Source of the DNA: Camelus bactrianus
Lineage: Eukaryota; Chordata; Mammalia; Artiodactyla; Camelidae
Direction: 5' to 3'
Length of the DNA stretch: 64,000 bases
Assembly: GCF_048773025.1 (NCBI RefSeq)
Contig: NC_133541.1
Span: 157,634,201-157,698,200, forward strand
Shown here piece by piece: positions 1 to 11,192 of this stretch. The notes below the pieces were generated by a model. The model did not search any database. It was given only the letters and a program-made list of their open reading frames with translations, and was not told the origin of the DNA. The first letter of the stretch is position 1, and the number at the start of each line of letters is the position of its first letter. The position numbers and the translations under genes were made by a program.

Positions 1-33
1 AAGTTTCTTTTCAGTAGCAAACTCCACTTCATA

Positions 34-43
34 CATATATATG
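34..43. other. 10-bp perfect palindrome CATATATATG (reference site)
   Basis: CATATATATG reads the same on both strands and occurs once in nearly every A, C, D, D', E and F monomer at about base 34-43. Type B replaces it with CATTTATATTGG. It is the most AT-rich point of the monomer and has short dyad symmetry. A binding role is not shown by the sequence. Confidence 0.8.
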
Positions 44-65
44 GGGACGTACTAGCTCCAACTCG

Positions 66-81
66 GTTTTACAGTGAAAAC
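66..81. other. Inverted repeat GTTTT-ACAGTG-AAAAC (reference site)
   Basis: A five-base stem with a six-base loop is kept in nearly all monomers of every type. Type C breaks it slightly (GAATAC), and the slot 8 variant CTCGATTTT changes its first base. It lies just upstream of the CTGCAG hexamer. Confidence 0.7.
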
Positions 82-188
82 TGCAGGAACTTCAAACCGG
101 CACTAGGAAACAGAATGAGAAAGCAGAGAAAAAGTGTCTCCTGCAACCCGTTCCCTTGATGCTAGATGAACGAACGTCTCTGTACACG

Positions 189-200
189 CTCAGTTCTGAG
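189..200. other. Inverted repeat CTCAG-TT-CTGAG (reference site)
   Basis: A five-base stem with a two-base centre is present in almost every monomer at about base 189-200. It has only rare changes, such as CTCAGGTCTGAG in the monomer at 6,221. Confidence 0.7.
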
Positions 201-249
201 AGATAATTGTGTGTGAAAGCCTTCCTTCACCTAGCTTGTTGGGAACACA

Positions 250-497
250 AAGTTTCTTTTCAGTTGCAAACTCCATTCCATACATTTATATTGGAGGTAC
301 TAGCTCCAACTCGGTTTTACAGTGAAAACTGCAGGAATTTCAAACCGGCACTAGGAAACAGACTGAGATAGCAGAGAAAAAGTGTCTCCTGCAACCCGTT
401 CCCTTGGTGCTAGATGAACGAACGTCTCTCCACTTGCTCAGTTCTGAGAGATAATTGTGTGTGAAAGCCGTCCTTCACCTAGCTTGTTGGGAACACA
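250..497. repeat. Slot 2 monomer (type B, 248 bp)
   Basis: Type B has TTGCAAACTCCATTCC and CATTTATATTGGAGG, which breaks the CATATATATG palindrome and makes the unit one base shorter. The 3' half carries AACCGGCACTAGG, GAGATAGCAG and TCTCCACTTGCTC. This copy has a private GGAATTTC where others have GGAACTTC. Confidence 0.88.
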
Positions 498-746
498 AAG
501 TTTCTTTTCAGTAGCAAACTCCACTTCATACATATATATGGGGAGGTACTAGCTCCAACTCGGTTTTACAGTGAAAACTGCAGGAACTTCAAACCGGCAC
601 TAGGAAACAGAATGAGAAAGCAGAGAAAAAGTGTCTCCTGCAACCCGTTCCCTTGGTGCTAGATGAACGAACGTCTCTGTACACGCTCAGTTCTGAGAGA
701 TAATTGTGTGTGAAAGCCGTCCTTCACCTAGCTTGTTGGGAACACA
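498..746. repeat. Slot 3 monomer (type A)
   Basis: This is a 249 bp type A unit with GGGGAGGTACTAG, CAGAATGAGAAAG and GTACACGCTC. It is close to the array-wide consensus and holds seven CpG sites. Confidence 0.86.
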
Positions 747-995
747 AAGTTTCTTTTCAGTAGCAAACTCCACTTCATACATATATATGGGGAGGTACTA
801 GCTCCAACTCGGTTTTACAGTGAAAACTGCAGGAACTTCAAACCGGCACTAGGAAACAGACTGAGAAAGCAGAGAAAAAGTGTCTCCTGCAACCCGTTCC
901 CTTGGTGCTTGATGAACGAACGTCTCTCCAATTGCTCAGTTCTGAGAGATAATTGTGTGTGAAAGCCGTCCTTTACCTAGTTTGTTGGGAACACA
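747..995. repeat. Slot 4 monomer (type A, GCTTGATG variant)
   Basis: This is a 249 bp type A unit. Diagnostic 3' sites are GGTGCTTGATGAAC, TCTCCAATTGCTC and CCTTTACCTAGTTTG. It always precedes a type C monomer in phase Ia. Confidence 0.86.
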
Positions 996-1244
996 AAGTT
1001 TCTTTTTAATAGCAACCTCCACTCCATACATATATATGGGGAGGTACTAGCTCCAACTCGGTTTTACAGTGAATACTGCAGGAACTTCAAACCGGCACTA
1101 GGAAACAGACTGAGAAAGCAGAGAAAAAGTGTCTCCTGCAACCCGTTCCCTTGGTGCTAGATGAATGAACGTCTCTGTACACGCTCAGTTCTGAGAGATA
1201 ATTCTGTGTGAAAGCCGTCCTTCACCTAGCTTGTTGGGAACACA
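996..1244. repeat. Slot 5 monomer (type C)
   Basis: Type C has TTTCTTTTTAATAGCAACC in place of TTTCTTTTCAGTAGCAAAC, GTGAATACTGC in place of GTGAAAACTGC, and usually GATGAATGAACG (a CpG-to-TpG change). It is found only in phase Ia. This copy has ATAATTCTGTG, shared with the slot 5 copy at 7,465-7,713. Confidence 0.88.
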
Positions 1245-1491
1245 AAGTTTCTTTTCAGTTGCAAACTCCATTCCATACATTTATATTGGAGGTACTAGCT
1301 CCAACTCGGTTTTACAGTGAAAACTGCAGGAACTTCAAATAGGCACAAGGAAACAGACTGGGAAACCAGAGTAAAAGTTTCCCTGCAACCCGTTCCCTTG
1401 GTGCTACATGAACGAACGTCTCTGTACATGCTCAGTTCTGAGAGATAAGTGTGTGTGAAAGCCGTCCTTCACCTAGGTAGTTGGGAACACA
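1245..1491. repeat. Slot 6 monomer (type B, ATAGGCACAAGG variant)
   Basis: This type B unit has AAATAGGCACAAGG, GGGAAACCAGAGTAAAAG, GCTACATGAAC, GTACATGCTC, GATAAGTG and TAGGTAGTTGGG. Copies are 247 or 248 bp because of TTTCCCTGC versus TTTCCCCTGC and ATAGGCAAAGG variants, which give useful lineage marks. Confidence 0.88.
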
Positions 1492-1740
1492 AAGTATCTT
1501 TTCAGTTCCAAACTCCACTCCATGCATATATATGGGGAGTTACTAGCTCCAACTCGGTTTTACAGTGAAAACTTCAGGAACTTCAAACCGGCACTAGGAA
1601 ACAGACTGAGATAGCAGAGAAAAAGTGTCTCCTGCAACCCGTTCCCTTGGTGCTAGATGAACGAACGTCTCTCCACTTGCTCAGTTCTGAGAGATAATTG
1701 TGTGTGAAAGCCGTCCTTCACCTAGCTTCTTGGGAACACA
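1492..1740. repeat. Slot 7 monomer (type D)
   Basis: Type D starts AAGTATC and has CAGTTCCAAACTCC, CCATGCATATATATGG, GGGGAGTTACTAG, and GAAAACTTCAGG. The last of these destroys the CTGCAG hexamer present in most monomers. Its 3' end is GATAGCAG, CCACTTGCTC and CTTCTTGGG. The last copy is at 30,837-31,085. Confidence 0.88.
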
Positions 1741-1989
1741 AAGTTTCTTTTCAGTAGCAAACTCCACTTCATACATATATATGGGGAGGTACTAGCTCCA
1801 ACTCGGTTTTACAGTGAAAACTGCAGGAACTTCAAACCGGCACTAGGAAACAGACTGAGAAAGCAGAGAAAAAGTGTCTCCTGCAACCCGTTCCCTTGGT
1901 GCTAGATGAACGAACGTCTCTGTACACGCTCAGTTCTGAGAGATAATTGTGTGTGAAAGCCGTCCTTCACTTAGCTTGTTGGGAACACA
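1741..1989. repeat. Slot 8 monomer (type A, CACTTAGC end)
   Basis: This is a 249 bp type A unit with CAGACTGAGAAAG, GTACACGCTC and CCTTCACTTAGCTTG. Later copies at 29346, 33075, 36058 and 54203 carry GCATGAACTTC, a private change that marks a sub-lineage. Confidence 0.85.
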
Positions 1990-2238
1990 AAGTTTCTTTT
2001 CAGTTGCAAACTCCATTCCTTACATATATATGGGGAGGTACTAGCTCCAACTCGGTTTTACAGTGAAAACTGCAGGAACTTCAAACCGGCACTAGGAAAC
2101 AGACTGAGAAAGCAGAGAAAAAGTGTCTCCTGCAACCCGTTCCCTTGGTGCTAGATGAACGAACGTCTCTGTACACGCTCAGTTCTGAGAGATAATTGTG
2201 TGTGAAAGCCGTCCTTCACCTAGCTTGTTGGGAACACA
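1990..2238. repeat. Slot 9 monomer (type E)
   Basis: Type E has TTGCAAACTCCATTCCTTAC followed by CATATATATGGGG. The 5' part therefore joins B-like and A-like sequence. It follows slot 8 and is tandemly doubled at 24,620-25,117. The last copy is at 54,452. Confidence 0.86.
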
Positions 2239-2487
2239 AAGTTTCTTTTCAGTAGCAAACTCCACTTCATACATATATATGGGGAGGTTCTAGCTCCAAC
2301 TCGGTTTTACAGTGAAAACTGCAGGAACTTCAAACCGGCACTAGGAAACAGACTGAGAAAGCAGAGAAAAAGTGTCTACTGCAACCAGTTCCCTTGGTGC
2401 TAGATGAACGATCGTCTCTGTACACGTTCAGTTCTGAGAGATAATTGTGTGTGAAAGCCGTCCTTCACCTACCTTGTTGGGAACACA
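2239..2487. repeat. Slot 10 monomer (type A, GGTTCTAG variant)
   Basis: This is a 249 bp type A unit with GGGGAGGTTCTAG, GTGTCTACTGCAACCAGTTC and GTACACGTTC. This copy has a private GAACGATCGTCTC and TACCTTGTTGG. A sub-lineage with GAAAATGTGTC appears from 28,849 on. Confidence 0.87.
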
Positions 2488-2735
2488 AAGTTTCTTTTCA
2501 GTTGCAAACTCCATTCCATACATTTATATTGGAGGTATTAGCTCCAACTCGGTTTTACAGTGAAAACTGCAGGAACTTCAAATAGGCACTAGGAAACAGA
2601 CTGGGAAACCAGAGTAAAAGTTTCTCCTGCAACCCGTTCCCTTGGTGCTAGATGAACGAACGTCTCTCCACTTGCTCAGTTCTGAGAGATAATTGTGTGT
2701 GAAAGCCGTCCTTCACCTAGCTTGTTGGGAACACA
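2488..2735. repeat. Slot 11 monomer (type B, GGTATTAG variant)
   Basis: This is a 248 bp type B unit with GGAGGTATTAG, AAATAGGCACTAGG, GGGAAACCAGAGTAAAAG, TTTCTCCTGC and CCACTTGCTC. It closes the 11-mer and is normally followed by the GGGGACG slot 1 monomer. Confidence 0.87.
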
Positions 2736-5700
2736 AAGTTTCTTTTCAGTAGCAAACTCCACTTCATACATATATATGGGGACGTACTAGCTCCAACTCG
2801 GTTTTACAGTGAAAACTGCAGGAACTTCAAACCGGCACTAGGAAACAGACTGAGAAAGCATAGAAAAAGTGTCTCCTGCAACCCGTTCCCTTGGTGCTTG
2901 ATGAACGAACGTCTCTCCAATTGCTCAGTTCTGAGAGATAATTGTGTGTGAAAGCCGTCCTTTACCTAGCTTGTTGGGAACACAAAGTTTCTTTTTAATA
3001 GCAACCTCCACTCCATACATATATATGGGGAGGTACTAGCTCCAACTCGGTTTTACAGTGAATACTGCAGGAACTTCAAACCGGCACTAGGAAACAGACT
3101 GAGAATGCAGAGAAAAAGTGTCTCCTGCAACCCGTTCCCTTGGTGCTAGATGAATGAACGTCTCTGTACACGCTCAGTTCTGAGAGATAATTGTGTGTGA
3201 AAGCCGTCCTTCACCTAGCTTGTTGGGAACACAAAGTTTCTTTTCAGTAGCAAACTCCACTTCATACATATATATGGGGAGGTACTAGCTCCAACTCGGT
3301 TTTACAGTGAAAACTGCAGGAACTTCTAACCGGCACTAGGAAACAGAATGAGAAAGCAGAGAAAAAGTGTCTCCTGCAACCCGTTCCCTTGGTGCTAGAT
3401 GAACGAACGTCTCTGTACACGCTCAGTTCTGAGAGATAATTGTGTGTGAAAGCCGTCCTTCACCTAGCTTGTTGGGAACACAAAGTTTCTTTTCAGTAGC
3501 AAACTCCACTTCATACATATATATGGGGAGGTACTAGCTCCAACTCGGTTTTACAGTGAAAACTGCAGGAACTTCAAACCGGCACTAGGAAACAGCCTGA
3601 GAAAGCAGAGAAAAAGTGTCTCCTGCAACCCGTTCCCTTGGTGCTTGATGAACGAACGTCTCTCCAATTGCTCAGTTCTGAGAGATAATTGTGTGTGAAA
3701 GCCGTCCTTTACCTAGTTTGTTGGGAACACAAAGTTTCTTTTTAATAGCAACCTCCACTCCATACATATATATGGGGAGGTACTAGCTCCAACTCGGTTT
3801 TACAGTGAATACTGCAGGAACTTCAAACCGGCACTAGGAAACAGACTGAGAAAGCAGAGAAAAAGTGTCTCCTGCAACCCGTTCCCTTGGTGCTAGATGA
3901 ATGAACGTCTCTGTACACGCTCAGTTCTGAGAGATAATTGTGTGTGAAAGCCGTCCTTCACCTAGCTTGTTGGGAACACAAAGTTTCTTTTCAGTTGCAA
4001 ACTCCATTCCATACATTTATATTGGAGGTACTAGCTCCAACTCGGTTTTACAGTGAAAACTGCAGGAACTTCAAATAGGCACAAGGAAACAGACTGGGAA
4101 ACCAGAGTAAAAGTTTCCCCTGCAACCCGTTCCCTTGGTGCTACATGAACGAACGTCTCTGTACATGCTCAGTTCTGAGAGATAAGTGTGTGTGAAAGCC
4201 GTCCTTCACCTAGGTAGTTGGGAACACAAAGTATCTTTTCAGTTCCAAACTCCACTCCATGCATATATATGGGGAGTTACTAGCTCCAACTCGGTTTTAC
4301 AGTGAAAACTTCAGGAACTTCAAACCGGCACTAGGAAAAAGACTGAGATAGCAGAGAAAAAGTGTCTCCTGCAACCCGTTCCCTTGGTGCTAGATGAACG
4401 AACGTCTTTCCACTTGCTCAGTTCTGAGAGATAATTGTGTGTGAAAGCCGTCCTTCACCTAGCTTCTTGGGAACACAAAGTTTCTTTTCAGTAGCAAACT
4501 CCACTTCATACATATATATGGGGAGGTACTAGCTCCAACTCGGTTTTACAGTGAAAACTGCAGGAACTTCAAATCGGCACTAGGAAACAGACTGAGATAG
4601 CAGAGAAAAAGTGTCTCCTGCAACCCGTTCCCTTGGTGCTAGATGAACGAACGTCTCTCCACTTGCTCAGTTCTGAGAGATAATTGTGTGTGAAAGCCGT
4701 CCTTCACCTAGCTTGTTGGGAACACAAAGTTTCTTTTCAGTAGCAAACTCCACTTCATACATATATATGGGGAGGTACTAGCTCCAACTCGGTTTTACAG
4801 TGAAAACTGCAGGAACTTCAAACCGGCACTAGGAAACAGAATGAGAAAGCAGAGAAAAAGTGTCTCCTGCAACCCGTTCCCTTGGTGCTAGATGAACGAA
4901 CGTCTCTGTACACGCTCAGTTCTGAGAGATAATTGTGTGTGAAAGCCGTCCTTCACCTAGCTTGTTGGGAACACAAAGTTTCTTTTCAGTAGCAAACTCC
5001 ACTTCATACATATATATGGGGAGGTACTAGCTCCAACTCGGTTTTACAGTGAAAACTGCAGGAACTTCAAACCGGCACTAGGAAACAGACTGAGAAAGCA
5101 GAGAAAAAGTGTCTCCTGCAACCCGTTCCCTTGGTGCTTGATGAACGAACGTCTCTCCAATGGCTCAGTTCTGAGAGATAATTGTGTGTGAAAGCCGTCC
5201 TTTACCTAGCTTGTTGGGAACACAAAGTTTCTTTTTAATAGCAACCTCCACTCCATACATATATATGGGGAGGTACTAGCTCCAACTCGGTTTTACAGTG
5301 AATACTGCAGGAACTTCAAACCGGCACTAGGAAACAGACTGAGAAAGCAGAGAAAAAGTGTCTCCTGCAACCCGTTCCCTTGGTGCTAGATGAATGAACG
5401 TCTCTGTACACGCTCAGTTCTGAGAGATAATTGTGTGTGAAAGCCGTCCTTCACCTAGCTTGTTGGGAACACAAAGTTTCTTTTCAGTAGCAAACTCCAC
5501 TTCATACATATATATGGGGAGGTACTAGCTCCAACTCGGTTTTACAGTGAAAACTGCAGGAACTTCAAACCGGCACTAGGAAACAGAATGAGAAAGCAGA
5601 GAAAAAGTGTCTCCTGCAACCCGTTCCCTTGGTGCTAGATGAACGAACGTCTCTGTACACGCTCAGTTCTGAGAGATAATTGTGTGTGAAAGCCGTCCTT

Positions 5701-6469
5701 CACCTAGCTTGTTGGGAACACAAAGTTTCTTTTCAGTAGCAAACTCCACTTCATACATATATATGGGGAGGTACTAGCTCCAACTCGGTTTTACAGTGAA
5801 AACTGCAGGAACTTCAAACCGGCACTAGGAAACAGCCTGAGAAAGCAGAGAAAAAGTGTCTCCTGCAACCCGTTCCCTTGGTGCTTGATGAACGAACGTC
5901 TCTCCAATTGCTCAGTTCTGAGAGATAATTGTGTGTGAAAGCCGTCCTTTACCTAGTTTGTTGGGAACACAAAGTTTCTTTTTAATAGCAACCTCCACTC
6001 CATACATATATATGGGGAGGTACTAGCTCCAACTCGGTTTTACAGTGAATACTGCAGGAACTTCAAACCGGCACTAGGAAACAGACTGAGAAAGCAGAGA
6101 AAAAGTGTCTCCTGCAACCCGTTCCCTTGGTGCTAGATGAACGAACGTCTCTCCACTTGCTCAGTTCTGAGAGATAATTGTGTGTGAAAGCCGTCCTTCA
6201 CCTAGGTAGTTGGGAACACAAAGTATCTTTTCAGTTCCAAACTCCACTCCATGCATATATATGGGGAGTTACTAGCTCCAACTCGGTTTTACAGTGAAAA
6301 CTTCAGGAACTTCAAACCGGCACTAGGAAACAGACTGAGATAGCAGAGAAAAAGTGTCTCCTGCAACCCGTTCCCTTGGTGCTAGATGAACGAACGTCTC
6401 TCCACTTGCTCAGGTCTGAGAGATAATTGTGTGTGAAAGCCGTCCTTCACCTAGCTTGTTGGGAACACA
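2736..6469. repeat. Rearranged 15-monomer segment between two full 11-mers
   Basis: This 3,734 bp segment has monomer starts 2736 (slot 1/4 hybrid), 2985 (5), 3234 (3), 3483 (4), 3732 (5), 3981 (6), 4229 (7), 4478 (8/2 hybrid), 4727 (3), 4976 (4), 5225 (5), 5474 (3), 5723 (4), 5972 (slot 5 with an end like the slot 6-7 junction) and 6221 (7). The set 3-4-5 occurs three times, and two of the slot 4 copies share the private CAGCCTGAG. This is what several unequal exchanges within 11-mers would leave. Confidence 0.85.
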
Positions 6470-9204
6470 AAGTTTCTTTTCAGTAGCAAACTCCACTTCA
6501 TACATATATATGGGGACGTACTAGCTCCAACTCGGTTTTACAGTGAAAACTGCAGGAACTTCAAACCGGCACTAGGAAACAGAATGAGAAAGCAGAGAAA
6601 AAGTGTCTCCTGCAACCCGTTCCCTTGATGCTAGATGAACGAACGTCTCTGTACACGCTCAGTTCTGAGAGATAATTGTGTGTGAAAGCCTTCCTTCACC
6701 TAGCTTGTTGGGAACACAAAGTTTCTTTTCAGTTGCAAACTCCATTCCATACATTTATATTGGAGGTACTAGCTCCAACTCGGTTTTACAGTGAAAACTG
6801 CAGGAACTTCAAACCGGCACTAGGAAACAGACTGAGATAGCAGAGAAAAAGTGTCTCCTGCAACCCGTTCCCTTGGTGCTAGATGAACGAACGTCTCTCC
6901 ACTTGCTCAGTTCTGAGAGATAATTGTGTGTGAAAGCCGTCCTTCACCTAGCTTGTTGGGAACACAAAGTTTCTTTTCAGTAGCAAACTCCACTTCATAC
7001 ATATATATGGGGAGGTACTAGCTCCAACTCGGTTTTACAGTGAAAACTGCAGGAAATTCAAACCGGCACTAGGAAACAGAATGAGAAAGCAGAGAAAAAG
7101 TGTCTCCTGCAACCCGTTCCCTTGGTGCTAGATGAACGAACGTCTCTGTACACGCTCAGTTCTGAGAGATAATTGTGTGTGAAAGCCGTCCTTCACCTAG
7201 CTTGTTGGGAACACAAAGTTTCTTTTCAGTAGCAAACTCCACTTCATACATATATATGGGGAGGTACTAGCTCCAACTCGGTTTTACAGTGAAAACTGCA
7301 GGAACTTCAAACCGGCACTAGGAAACAGACTGAGAAAGCAGAGAAAAAGTGTCTCCTGCAACCCGTTCCCTTGGTGCTTGATGAACGAACGTCTCTCCAA
7401 TTGCTCAGTTCTGAGAGATAATTGTGTGTGAAAGCCGTCCTTTACCTAGTTTGTTGGGAACACAAAGTTTCTTTTTAATAGCAACCTCCACTCCATACAT
7501 ATATATGGGGAGGTACTAGCTCCAACTCGGTTTTACAGTGAATACTGCAGGAACTTCAAACCGGCACTAGGAAACAGACTGAGAAAGCAGAGAAAAAGTG
7601 TCTCCTGCAACCCGTTCCCTTGGTGCTAGATGAATGAACGTCTCTGTACACGCTCAGTTCTGAGAGATAATTCTGTGTGAAAGCCGTCCTTCACCTAGCT
7701 TGCTGGGAACACAAAGTTTCTTTTCAGTTGCAAACTCCATTCCATACATTTATATTGGAGGTACTAGCTCCAACTCGGTTTTACAGTGAAAACTGCAGGA
7801 ACTTCAAATAGGCACAAGGAAACAGACTGGGAAACCAGAGTAAAAGTTTCCCTGCAACCCGTTCCCTTGGTGCTACATGAACGAACGTCTCTGTACATGC
7901 TCAGTTCTGAGAGATAAGTGTGTGTGAAAGCCGTCCTTCACCTAGGTAGTTGGGAACACAAAGTATCTTTTCAGTTCCAAACTCCACTCCATGCATATAT
8001 ATGGGGAGTTACTAGCTCCAACTCGGTTTTACAGTGAAAACTTCAGGAACTTCAAACCGGCACTAGGAAACAGACTGAGATAGCAGAGAAAAAGTGTCTC
8101 CTGCAACCCGTTCCCTTGGTGCTAGATGAACGAACGTCTCTCCACTTGCTCAGTTCTGAGAGATAATTGTGTGTGAAAGCCGTCCTTCACCTAGCTTCTT
8201 GGGAACACAAAGTTTCTTTTCAGTAGCAAACTCCACTTCATACATATATATGGGGAGGTACTAGCTCCAACTCGGTTTTACAGTGAAAACTGCAGGAACT
8301 TCAAACCGGCACTAGGAAACAGACTGAGAAAGCAGAGAAAAAGTGTCTCCTGCAACCCGTTCCCTTGGTGCTAGATGAACGAACGTCTCTGTACACGCTC
8401 AGTTCTGAGAGATAATTGTGTGTGAAAGCCGTCCTTCACTTAGCTTGTTGGGAACACAAAGTTTCTTTTCAGTTGCAAACTCCATTCCTTACATATATAT
8501 GGGGAGGTACTAGCTCCAACTCGGTTTTACAGTGAAAACTGCAGGAACTTCAAACCGGCACTAGGAAACAGACTGAGAAAGCAGAGAAAAAGTGTCTCCT
8601 GCAACCCGTTCCCTTGGTGCTAGATGAACGAACGTCTCTGTACACGCTCAGTTCTGAGAGATAATTGTGTGTGAAAGCCGTCCTTCACCTAGCTTGTTGG
8701 GAACACAAAGTTTCTTTTCAGTAGCAAACTCCACTTCATACATATATATGGGGAGGTTCTAGCTCCAACTCGGTTTTACAGTGAAAACTGCAGGAACTTC
8801 AAACCGGCACTAGGAAACAGACTGAGAAAGCAGAGAAAAAGTGTCTACTGCAACCAGTTCCCTTGGTGCTAGATGAACGAACGTCTCTGTACACGTTCAG
8901 TTCTGAGAGATAATTGTGTGTGAAAGCCGTCCTTCACCTAGCTTGTTGGGAACACAAAGTTTCTTTTCAGTTGCAAACTCCATTCCATACATTTATATTG
9001 GAGGTATTAGCTCCAACTCGGTTTTACAGTGAAAACTGCAGGAACTTCAAATAGGCACTAGGAAACAGACTGGGAAACCAGAGTAAAAGTTTCTCCTGCA
9101 ACCCGTTCCCTTGGTGCTAGATGAACGAACGTCTCTCCACTTGCTCAGTTCTGAGAGATAATTGTGTGTGAAAGCCGTCCTTCACCTAGCTTGTTGGGAA
9201 CACA
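6470..9204. repeat. Complete 11-mer HOR, copy 2 (2,735 bp)
   Basis: Slots 1-11 occur in order, at exactly the length of 1-2,735. The shared rare variants (TTGATGCTAG, AAGCCTTCCTT, ATAATTCTGTG) show that it is a recent duplicate of that unit at a lag of 6,469 bp. Private differences include GGAAATTC in slot 3 and TTGCTGGG in slot 5. Confidence 0.93.
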
Positions 9205-11192
9205 AAGTTTCTTTTCAGTAGCAAACTCCACTTCATACATATATATGGGGACGTACTAGCTCCAACTCGGTTTTACAGTGAAAACTGCAGGAACTTCAAA
9301 CCGGCACTAGGAAACAGAATGAGAAAGCAGAGAAAAAGTGTCTCCTGCAACCCGTTCCCTTGGTGCTAGATGAACGAACGTCTCTGTACACGCTCAGTTC
9401 TGAGAGATAATTGTGTGTGAAAGCCGTCCTTCACCTAGCTTGTTGGGAACACAAAGTTTCTTTTCAGTTGCAAACTCCATTCCATACATTTATATTGGAG
9501 GAACTAGCTCCAACTCGGTTTTACAGTGAAAACTGCAGGAACTTCAAACCGGCACGAGGAAACAGACTGAGATAGCAGAGAAAAAGTGTCTCCTGCAACC
9601 CGTTCCCTTGGTGCTAGATGAACGAACGTCTCTCCACTTGCTCAGTTCTGAGAGATAATTGTGTGTGAAAGCCGTCCTTCACCTAGCTTGTTGGGAACAC
9701 AAAGTTTCTTTTCAGTAGCAAACTCCACTTCATACATATATATGGGGAGGTACTAGCTCCAACTCGGTTTTACAGTGAAAACTGCAGGAACTTCAAACCG
9801 GCACTAGGAAACAGAATGAGAAAGCAGAGAAAAAGTGTCTCCTGCAACCCGTTCCCTTGGTGCTAGATGAACGAACGTCTCTGTACACGCTCAGTTCTGA
9901 GAGATAATTGTGTGTGAAAGCCGTCCTTCACCTAGCTTGTTGGGAACACAAAGTTTCTTTTCAGTAGCAAACTCCACTTCATACATATATATGGGGAGGT
10001 ACTAGCTCCAACTCGGTTTTACAGTGAAAACTGCAGGAACTTCAAACCGGCACTAGGAAACAGACTGAGAAAGCAGAGAAAAAGTGTCTCCTGCAACCCG
10101 TTCCCTTGGTGCTTGATGAACGAACGTCTCTCCAATTGCTCAGTTCTGAGAGATAATTGTGTGTGAAAGCCGTCCTTTACCTAGTTTGTTGGGAACACAA
10201 AGTTTCTTTTTAATAGCAACCTCCACTCCATACATATATATGGGGAGGTACTAGCTCCAACTCGGTTTTACAGTGAATACTGCAGGAACTTCAAACCGGC
10301 ACTAGGAAACAGACTGAGAAAGCAGAGAAAAAGTGTCTCCTGCAACCCGTTCCCTTGGTGCTAGATGAATGAACGTCTCTCTACACGCTCAGTTCTGAGA
10401 GATAATTGTGTGTGAAAGCCGTCCTTCACCTAGCTTGTTGGGAACACAAAGTTTCTTTTCAGTTGCAAACTCCATTCCATACATTTATATTGGAGGTACT
10501 AGCTCCAACTCGGTTTTACAGTGAAAACTGCAGGAACTTCAAATAGGCAAAGGAAACAGACTGGGAAACCAGAGTAAAAGTTTCCCCTGCAACCCGTTCC
10601 CTTGGTGCTACATGAACGAACGTCTCTGTACACGCTCAGTTCTGAGAGATAATTGTGTGTGAAAGCCGTCCTTCACCTAGCTTGTTGGGAACACAAAGTT
10701 TCTTTTCAGTAGCAAACTCCACTTCATACATATATATGGGGAGGTTCTAGCTCCAACTCGGTTTTACAGTGAAAACTGCAGGAACTTCAAACCGGCACTA
10801 GGAAACAGACTGAGAAAGCAGAGAAAAAGTGTCTACTGCAACCAGTTCCATTGGTGCTAGATGAACGAACGTCTCTGTACACGTTCAGTTCTGAGAGATA
10901 ATTGTGTGTGAAAGCCGTCCTTCACCTAGCTTGTTGGGAACACAAAGTTTCTTTTCAGTTGCAAACTCCATTCCATACATTTATATTGGAGGTATTAGCT
11001 CCAACTCGGTTTTACAGTGAAAACTGCAGGAACTTCAAATAGGCACTAGGAAACAGACTGGGAAACCAGAGTAAAAGTTTCTCCTGCAACCCGTTCCCTT
11101 GGTGCTAGATGAACGAACGTCTCTCCACTTGCTCAGTTCTGAGAGATAATTGTGTGTGAAAGCCGTCCTTCACCTAGCTTGTTGGGAACACA
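9205..11192. repeat. 8-mer derivative of the 11-mer (slots 7-9 missing)
   Basis: This 1,988 bp unit has slots 1-6, 10 and 11, starting at 9205, 9454, 9702, 9951, 10200, 10449, 10696 and 10945. The slot 6 unit switches near its end to GTACACGCTC and TAGCTTGTTGGG, as in slot 9, so the join lies inside the monomer. Slot 6 has ATAGGCAAAGG and slot 2 has CACGAGG. Confidence 0.88.

Larger units (their letters stand above)
1..249. repeat. Slot 1 monomer (type A, GGGGACG variant)
   Basis: The reference copy of slot 1 is 249 bp. Diagnostic sites are GGGGACGTACTAG instead of GGGGAGGTACTAG, and CAGAATGAGAAAG instead of CAGACTGAGAAAG. It contains the dyad CATATATATG at 34-43, the dyad GTTTT/AAAAC at 66-81 and the dyad CTCAG-TT-CTGAG at 189-200. 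The GGGGACG marker recurs at the monomers starting 2736, 6470, 9205, 11193, 17907, 20393, 27854, 30340, 32081, 34070, 35064, 37053 and 55198, and so tags HOR starts. Confidence 0.9.
1..2735. repeat. Complete 11-mer HOR, copy 1 (2,735 bp)
   Basis: Slots 1 to 11 occur in order, with monomer starts at 1, 250, 498, 747, 996, 1245, 1492, 1741, 1990, 2239 and 2488. It is nearly identical to 6,470-9,204, and by eye I count about five base differences. Shared private variants include TTGATGCTAG and AAGCCTTCCTT in slot 1 and ATAATTCTGTG in slot 5. The window begins exactly on the monomer boundary chosen here, so the left edge is arbitrary. Confidence 0.93.

Noticed and set aside
34-48. TATATAT as a core promoter
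   Set aside because: It is just the AT palindrome repeated in nearly every monomer, with no downstream gene. Satellite transcription is possible but not shown by this.
84-175. Possible tRNA-like Pol III promoter on the minus strand (GGTTTGAAGTTCC as B box, TAGCACCAAGGG as A box)
   Set aside because: The B-box-like string has an extra base, the A-box-like string misses a conserved A, and they are farther apart than usual. There is no cloverleaf or terminator, so a SINE or tRNA origin is not supported.
100-180. Possible CENP-B box on the minus strand (CGTTCG and AACGGG are both present)
   Set aside because: The known box needs TTCG and CGGG seven bases apart with an A between. Here about twenty bases separate them, so the spacing is wrong in every monomer type.
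2736-6469. Assembly artefact as sole explanation of the scrambled segment
   Set aside because: The hybrid monomers have private marks repeated in register (for example CAGCCTGAG twice at a 2,240 bp lag), which fits biological exchange. Misassembly cannot be excluded without reads, but nothing in the sequence requires it.
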